Of a stretch of DNA of 64,000 nt, positions 60,292 through 64,000 are shown piece by piece. The number at the start of each line of letters is the position of its first letter. The first letter of the stretch is position 1. The position numbers and the translations under genes were made by a program. The stretch covers positions 62,001-126,000 of the forward strand of contig NZ_PJZF01000008.1 in NCBI RefSeq assembly GCF_002858675.1. Direction: 5' to 3'. A model generated the notes under the pieces. It searched no databases. It was not told the DNA's origin and saw only the letters and a program-made list of their open reading frames with translations. The stretch is from Chimaeribacter californicus (GTDB lineage Bacteria; Pseudomonadota; Gammaproteobacteria; Enterobacterales; Enterobacteriaceae).

Positions 60292-61088
60292 CGCGCATTA
60301 ACGCCCTGACCATCGCCGGCACTGACCCGAGCGGCGGCGCGGGCATTCAGGCGGATCTCAAAGCCTTCTCCGCGCTGGGCGCTTACGGCACCAGCGTGAT
60401 CACTGCGCTGGTGGCGCAAAATACCCGCGGGGTGCAGTCGGTGTATCACATCGATCCGGGATTCGTGGCGGCGCAGCTCGACTCGGTACTCAGCGATGTG
60501 CGCATCGACAGCGCCAAAATCGGCATGTTGGCCAACAGTGAGGTGGTGGTGGCGGTGGCCGAACGGCTGGCCCATTATCCGGTGCCGTATGTGGTGCTGG
60601 ACACGGTGATGCTGGCGAAAAGCGGCGATCCGCTGCTGACCCCGGACGCGGTAGAGGCGATCCGCCGCCGGTTGTTGCCGCAGGTCTCGTTGATCACGCC
60701 GAACTTGCCGGAAGCGGCGGCGTTGCTGGCGTGCGCCCCGGCGCGTAATGAAACCGAGATGCGTCAGCAAGGGCGGGAACTGCTGGGCATGGGGTGTCAG
60801 GCGGTGCTGATGAAGGGCGGGCACCTCAGCGAAAGCGAAAGCCCGGACTGGCTGTTTACCCGCAATAGCGAGCAGCGCTTTACCGCGCCGCGCGTGGCGA
60901 CCCGCCACACCCACGGCACCGGCTGCACGCTCTCCGCCGCGCTGGCGGCGCTGCGGCCGCGCCATCCTGACTGGGCCGCGACGGTACAGGCGGCGAAAGC
61001 CTATCTGCAACGGGCGCTGGAGCAGGCCGACACCCTGGAAGTGGGGCAGGGCATCGGCCCGGTACACCATTTCCACGCCTGGTGGTAA
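60288..61088 (+). CDS. thiD: Hydroxymethylpyrimidine / phosphomethylpyrimidine kinase
   Basis: 266-residue ribokinase-fold enzyme that makes HMP-PP for thiamine phosphate synthesis. N-terminal [20 protein letters not shown] and C-terminal [15 protein letters not shown] (anion hole) are diagnostic. ATGA overlap with thiM makes a coupled thiMD operon under one riboswitch. Confidence 0.97.
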   Translation: MTRINALTIAGTDPSGGAGIQADLKAFSALGAYGTSVITALVAQNTRGVQSVYHIDPGFVAAQLDSVLSDVRIDSAKIGMLANSEVVVAVAERLAHYPVPYVVLDTVMLAKSGDPLLTPDAVEAIRRRLLPQVSLITPNLPEAAALLACAPARNETEMRQQGRELLGMGCQAVLMKGGHLSESESPDWLFTRNSEQRFTAPRVATRHTHGTGCTLSAALAALRPRHPDWAATVQAAKAYLQRALEQADTLEVGQGIGPVHHFHAWW

Positions 61089-61113
61089 GGCACCCGGTCA
61101 ATAAAAGCGGTGG

Positions 61114-62085
61114 TCAGCCAATCCCGGCCTGATGCAGGTCGTGCAGGTTGAGCGCGCCGACCAGCGTGCCGTTCACATCCACCACCGGGGCGGCACCGAT
61201 ATGGTTGGCGTGCAGCGCTTCCAGTGCTTCGCCGGCGCGCCATTGAGCGGGCAGCAGGAAACCGGGGCGGGTCACGGCGGGCAGCAGCGGTTGTTGCAGC
61301 GTGTGGCCGCCCACCAGCCAGCGCCGCAGATCGCCGTCGGTGAACACGCCGAGCACCCGCTGCTCCTCATCGCACACCGCCACCAGCCCCAGCCCGGTGC
61401 GGCTCAGCTCCAGCATTGCTTCCATCACCGTGGCATCACTGCGCACCTGCGGAATACGTTCGCCGGTACGCATCAGGTGGTGCACGCGGTTCAGCAGGCG
61501 GGCGCCCAGGCTGCCGCCGGGGTGGGAGCGGGCAAAATCCTCCGCGCCGAAACCACGCCGGCGCATCAGCGCCATCGCCAGCGCGTCGCCCATCATCAGG
61601 GTATTCACCGCACTGGAGGTCGGCGCCAGCCCCATCGGGCAGGCTTCACGCTCGACACTGATGTCCAGCACGCAGGCCGCCTGTTGCGCCAGCGGTGAGG
61701 CCAGCCCGCCGGTGATGGCGATCACCGGTGTGCCGTTTTCCGCCAGCAGCGGCAGGATCAGGTCCAGCTCTTTGGCGCGCCCGGAGTAGGAGATAAAAAT
61801 CATCACATCCCCACGGCCTATCATGCCGAGATCGCCGTGCAGCGCTTCCGCCGGGTGGACGAAAAAGGCCGGGGTGCCGGTACTGGCCAGCGACGCAGCG
61901 ATCTTCTTGCCGATATGGCCGGACTTGCCGATGCCGGAAACCACCGCCTTGCCGTTGCAGGCCAGCAGCAGTTCGCAGGCACGCACAAATTGCCCGTCCA
62001 GCCGGGCCAGCAGGCGCTGCGCCTCGGCCAGTTCTATCTCCAGGGTTTCGCGGGCAAAGGCCAGCAGCGGGTGATGTTCTTGCAT
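61114..62085 (-). CDS. Arabinose-5-phosphate isomerase (KpsF/GutQ/KdsD family)
   Basis: 323-residue enzyme with an N-terminal SIS domain (about 35-185; SGIGKSGHIGKKIAASLASTGTPAFFVHPAEALHGDLG) and two C-terminal CBS domains (about 205-320). It converts ribulose 5-phosphate to arabinose 5-phosphate, the Kdo precursor. Whether it is the housekeeping KdsD, a GutQ or a capsule-type KpsF cannot be told: no lpt or gut genes are adjacent, so an extra copy is likely. ATG at 62085 with AGGAA upstream. Convergent with thiD. Confidence 0.88.
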   Translation of the reverse strand: MQEHHPLLAFARETLEIELAEAQRLLARLDGQFVRACELLLACNGKAVVSGIGKSGHIGKKIAASLASTGTPAFFVHPAEALHGDLGMIGRGDVMIFISYSGRAKELDLILPLLAENGTPVIAITGGLASPLAQQAACVLDISVEREACPMGLAPTSSAVNTLMMGDALAMALMRRRGFGAEDFARSHPGGSLGARLLNRVHHLMRTGERIPQVRSDATVMEAMLELSRTGLGLVAVCDEEQRVLGVFTDGDLRRWLVGGHTLQQPLLPAVTRPGFLLPAQWRAGEALEALHANHIGAAPVVDVNGTLVGALNLHDLHQAGIG

Positions 62086-62151
62086 TGCAGGGTTCCTGTT
62101 AACGTAAGGGGCGTTACCGTAAACCATGACGCCCGGGGCAGACCGGCCGCG

Positions 62152-62832
62152 TTATAACGCGCCGAACCAGTCGCTGTTTTGTTCCGCAATCGGCGTAATC
62201 GAGTAGATCAATTCCTGAAGGTGCCGGCGGATCGCCGCTTCGGCGGTGTCGGCGTCGCGCGCCTTGAGGGCGGACACGATCTCCTGATGCTGGGCGATCA
62301 GGCTGTCCGGCGGCGATACCTTGCTGAGGCTGAGGAAACGCACCCGGTCCATGGTTGCTTTGATCGACTCAATGGTCTCCCAGGCCAGCGCGCAGTCGGC
62401 AATCCGCGTCAGCAACTGGTGGAACTGGTCGTCGAGCGCCAGGAATTCCCGCGTTTGCCCACCGGCGGCGGCCAGCGCCTGCCGGTTCAGGTTGTGTTCC
62501 AGTTGCTGGATCTGCGCATCGGTGATCATCTCTGCGGCGCGGCGCACAATGGCGCACTCCAGCGCCTGGCGGATAAACCGCGCATCGGCTACCTGTTTGG
62601 CGGAGATCTTGCGCACAAAGGTGCCGCGCTGCGGCAAAATCTGCACCAGCCCGGCTTCCGCCAGCTTGATGAACGCCTCGCGCACCGGCTGGCGGGAGAC
62701 GCTGAAACGCAGCGAAATCTCTTTTTCCGACAGCAGGGTGCCGGGCGCGATGCTGCAGTCGATAATATCCTGACGCAGCAGGCGATAAATCTGCTGGTTA
62801 ACGGGCACGCTATTCAGAAGTTCAGACGGCAT
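62152..62832 (-). CDS. GntR-family (FCD subgroup) transcriptional regulator
   Basis: 226-residue regulator: winged HTH at about 10-75 ([34 protein letters not shown]) and an all-helical FCD effector domain (about 85-215) with the metal-site residues in LDDQFHQLL and HQEIVSAL. FadR/UxuR-type members sense small carboxylates. It lies 66 bases upstream of the isomerase gene on the same strand and may regulate it; this is inferred only from position. Confidence 0.87.
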   Translation of the reverse strand: MPSELLNSVPVNQQIYRLLRQDIIDCSIAPGTLLSEKEISLRFSVSRQPVREAFIKLAEAGLVQILPQRGTFVRKISAKQVADARFIRQALECAIVRRAAEMITDAQIQQLEHNLNRQALAAAGGQTREFLALDDQFHQLLTRIADCALAWETIESIKATMDRVRFLSLSKVSPPDSLIAQHQEIVSALKARDADTAEAAIRRHLQELIYSITPIAEQNSDWFGAL

Positions 62833-62906
62833 AAGGCAGAACGGCTCAGCTAGGGGCGATGCCCCGCAGTGTAACACGGGGCGATTACAGGGATCATTGC
62901 GGGGGA

Positions 62907-63806
62907 TTATCCCAGCAGCGGGCAGTTGGGCGGCAGGCGGCAGGCGATCGCCTCCGGCAGCACGTCGATGCGGAAATGGGTGTCGCTCAGCGGCTCGCCG
63001 TCGAGGTTGAACGTCATCTCGTGCGGCGCGTTGATCTCCAGCCACGGCAGCGTCGCTGAGATCACGTTCTGGTTCTCTTCACCATTGAGCATACTGCGCA
63101 GGAAGGCCGGCACCAGCTCCTCTGAGGTAAACAGCCGCAGTTGCAGCAGCCGGTCATTGATCAGCGCCTCCGGGCAGAGCGCCTGGCCGCCGCCCGCCTG
63201 CTTGCCGTTACCGATGCCAATCACCAGCGCGTCACCTTCCCAGCGGAAATCCGGCCCGGTGATCACACAATGGTCCGCTTTCAGGGTATCCATGCGCATC
63301 AGGCCATGCAGCAGGTAGGAGACGCCGCCAAGCGCAGACTTCAGCTTCTCCGGGGTTTCTGTGGTGATGCGGGTGCCGAAGCCGCCGGTCGCCATGTTGA
63401 TGAAGAAGCGATCCTGGTTAACCTGCACCAGATCGATGGCGTACGCGTGGCCTTTTACCGCCAATTGCAGCGCGTTCTCCAGCGTGTCCGGGATGGCGCA
63501 GGCGGTGGCGAAGTCATTGGCGGTGCCGAGCGGCACGATGCCCAGCGCCGGGCGTCGTGCCGCGGGGATGCGGTAGAGCGCGGTGGCCACCTCATTGATG
63601 GTGCCGTCACCGCCCCCGGCAATCACGGTATCTGCGCCGAGCGCGGCGGCCTCTTCCACAAACCGCCCGGCGTCGCCCTGTTCCCAGGTCACGCGCACAT
63701 GCAGGGTCACGCCATCCTGACGCAGGGCAGTGACCGCCTGGCGGAGATCGTCGTTCTCCGCCCCTTTTCCATTAAGGATCAGTACATTGACTGATGATTC
63801 TGACAT
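62907..63806 (-). CDS. yegS: Lipid kinase YegS
   Basis: 299-residue soluble lipid kinase of the diacylglycerol-kinase catalytic family, same length as E. coli Yeg[17 protein letters not shown] is the nucleotide-binding loop, and [13 protein letters not shown] and [12 protein letters not shown] follow. It phosphorylates phosphatidylglycerol in vitro. ATG at 63806 with GGAG upstream; an earlier in-frame ATG would add 39 residues not found in relatives. Confidence 0.95.
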   Translation of the reverse strand: MSESSVNVLILNGKGAENDDLRQAVTALRQDGVTLHVRVTWEQGDAGRFVEEAAALGADTVIAGGGDGTINEVATALYRIPAARRPALGIVPLGTANDFATACAIPDTLENALQLAVKGHAYAIDLVQVNQDRFFINMATGGFGTRITTETPEKLKSALGGVSYLLHGLMRMDTLKADHCVITGPDFRWEGDALVIGIGNGKQAGGGQALCPEALINDRLLQLRLFTSEELVPAFLRSMLNGEENQNVISATLPWLEINAPHEMTFNLDGEPLSDTHFRIDVLPEAIACRLPPNCPLLG

Positions 63807-64000
63807 CGCAAACTCCCGGCTGTGAAGCGGACCACGGGCACCGTGCCCTGAACTGAGTATAAGATAAACCAGAACGGCCGCGGGCCGGTACTGGCGATCC
63901 GGCGGCCCAAATAAAGCAGACAAATCTTAGGGGTAAAGCAATAACGGAAAAAACCGGCAAATAAAAGAGAAAAAAAGATGATAAATCAGGCTTTTTTATT

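Overview
This window is a chromosomal segment of a GC-rich enterobacterium (order Enterobacterales). Gene order from rpoE-rseABC through lepAB, rnc-era-recO-pdxJ-acpS, purL, the glmY/glrK-qseG-glrR locus, glnB, hmp/glyA, suhB/trmJ, iscRS, ndk, rlmN, rodZ, ispG, hisS, bamB, der, xseA and guaBA follows the E. coli K-12 map closely. Three features point to a Serratia-like or related Yersiniaceae lineage rather than E. coli: pilW before rodZ, a protealysin-emfourin pair next to xseA, and murR-murQP between yfhL and pgpC. The genus cannot be fixed from sequence alone. No rRNA, tRNA, CRISPR array, prophage or intact insertion sequence was seen.

Layout. 1-2296: end of rpoE and the sigma-E control genes rseABC. 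2406-3794: an unrecognised two-TM membrane protein and an AT-rich spacer. 3795-10287: translation, secretion, RNA processing, repair and cofactor genes. 10315-14581: yfhL, the N-acetylmuramic acid catabolic locus with paired MurR operators, and pgpC. 14781-20947: tadA, mltF and PurR-controlled purL. 20948-25389: three GlrR boxes, a sigma-54 promoter, the sRNA glmY, then glrK-qseG-glrR. 25669-33370: glnB, hmp and glyA (divergent, with NsrR and PurR sites), hcaT, csiE, suhB, trmJ. 33450-36754: iscR, a shortened iscS and pepB. 36874-47611: sseB, ndk, rlmN, pilW, rodZ, ispG, hisS, yfgM, bamB, der. 47672-52758: AEC transporter, metallo-beta-lactamase-fold hydrolase, yfgJ, emfourin/protealysin, xseA. 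52929-56044: guaBA. 56117-59184: accessory genes (toxin-antitoxin pair with a broken toxin, IraP-like protein, zinc-ribbon protein, GNAT, small proteins). 59361-63806: TPP riboswitch with thiMD, a KdsD/GutQ-type isomerase, a GntR-family regulator and yegS.

The main discovery is at the isc locus. iscR and both upstream IscR-type sites are intact, and IscS keeps its PLP lysine and catalytic cysteine. But iscS ends about 17 codons early, losing the conserved tail used for IscU docking. iscU, iscA, hscB, hscA and fdx are absent. About 30 bases past the iscS stop, a 15-codon remnant of the iscX 3' end is followed by pepB. An old deletion therefore appears to have removed the scaffold, chaperones and ferredoxin together with the scaffold-binding tail of the desulfurase. 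A stand-alone sulfur donor remains, and Fe-S assembly presumably depends on another system such as Suf. Fe-S proteins (YfhL, RlmN, IspG, IscR) are still encoded in the same window.
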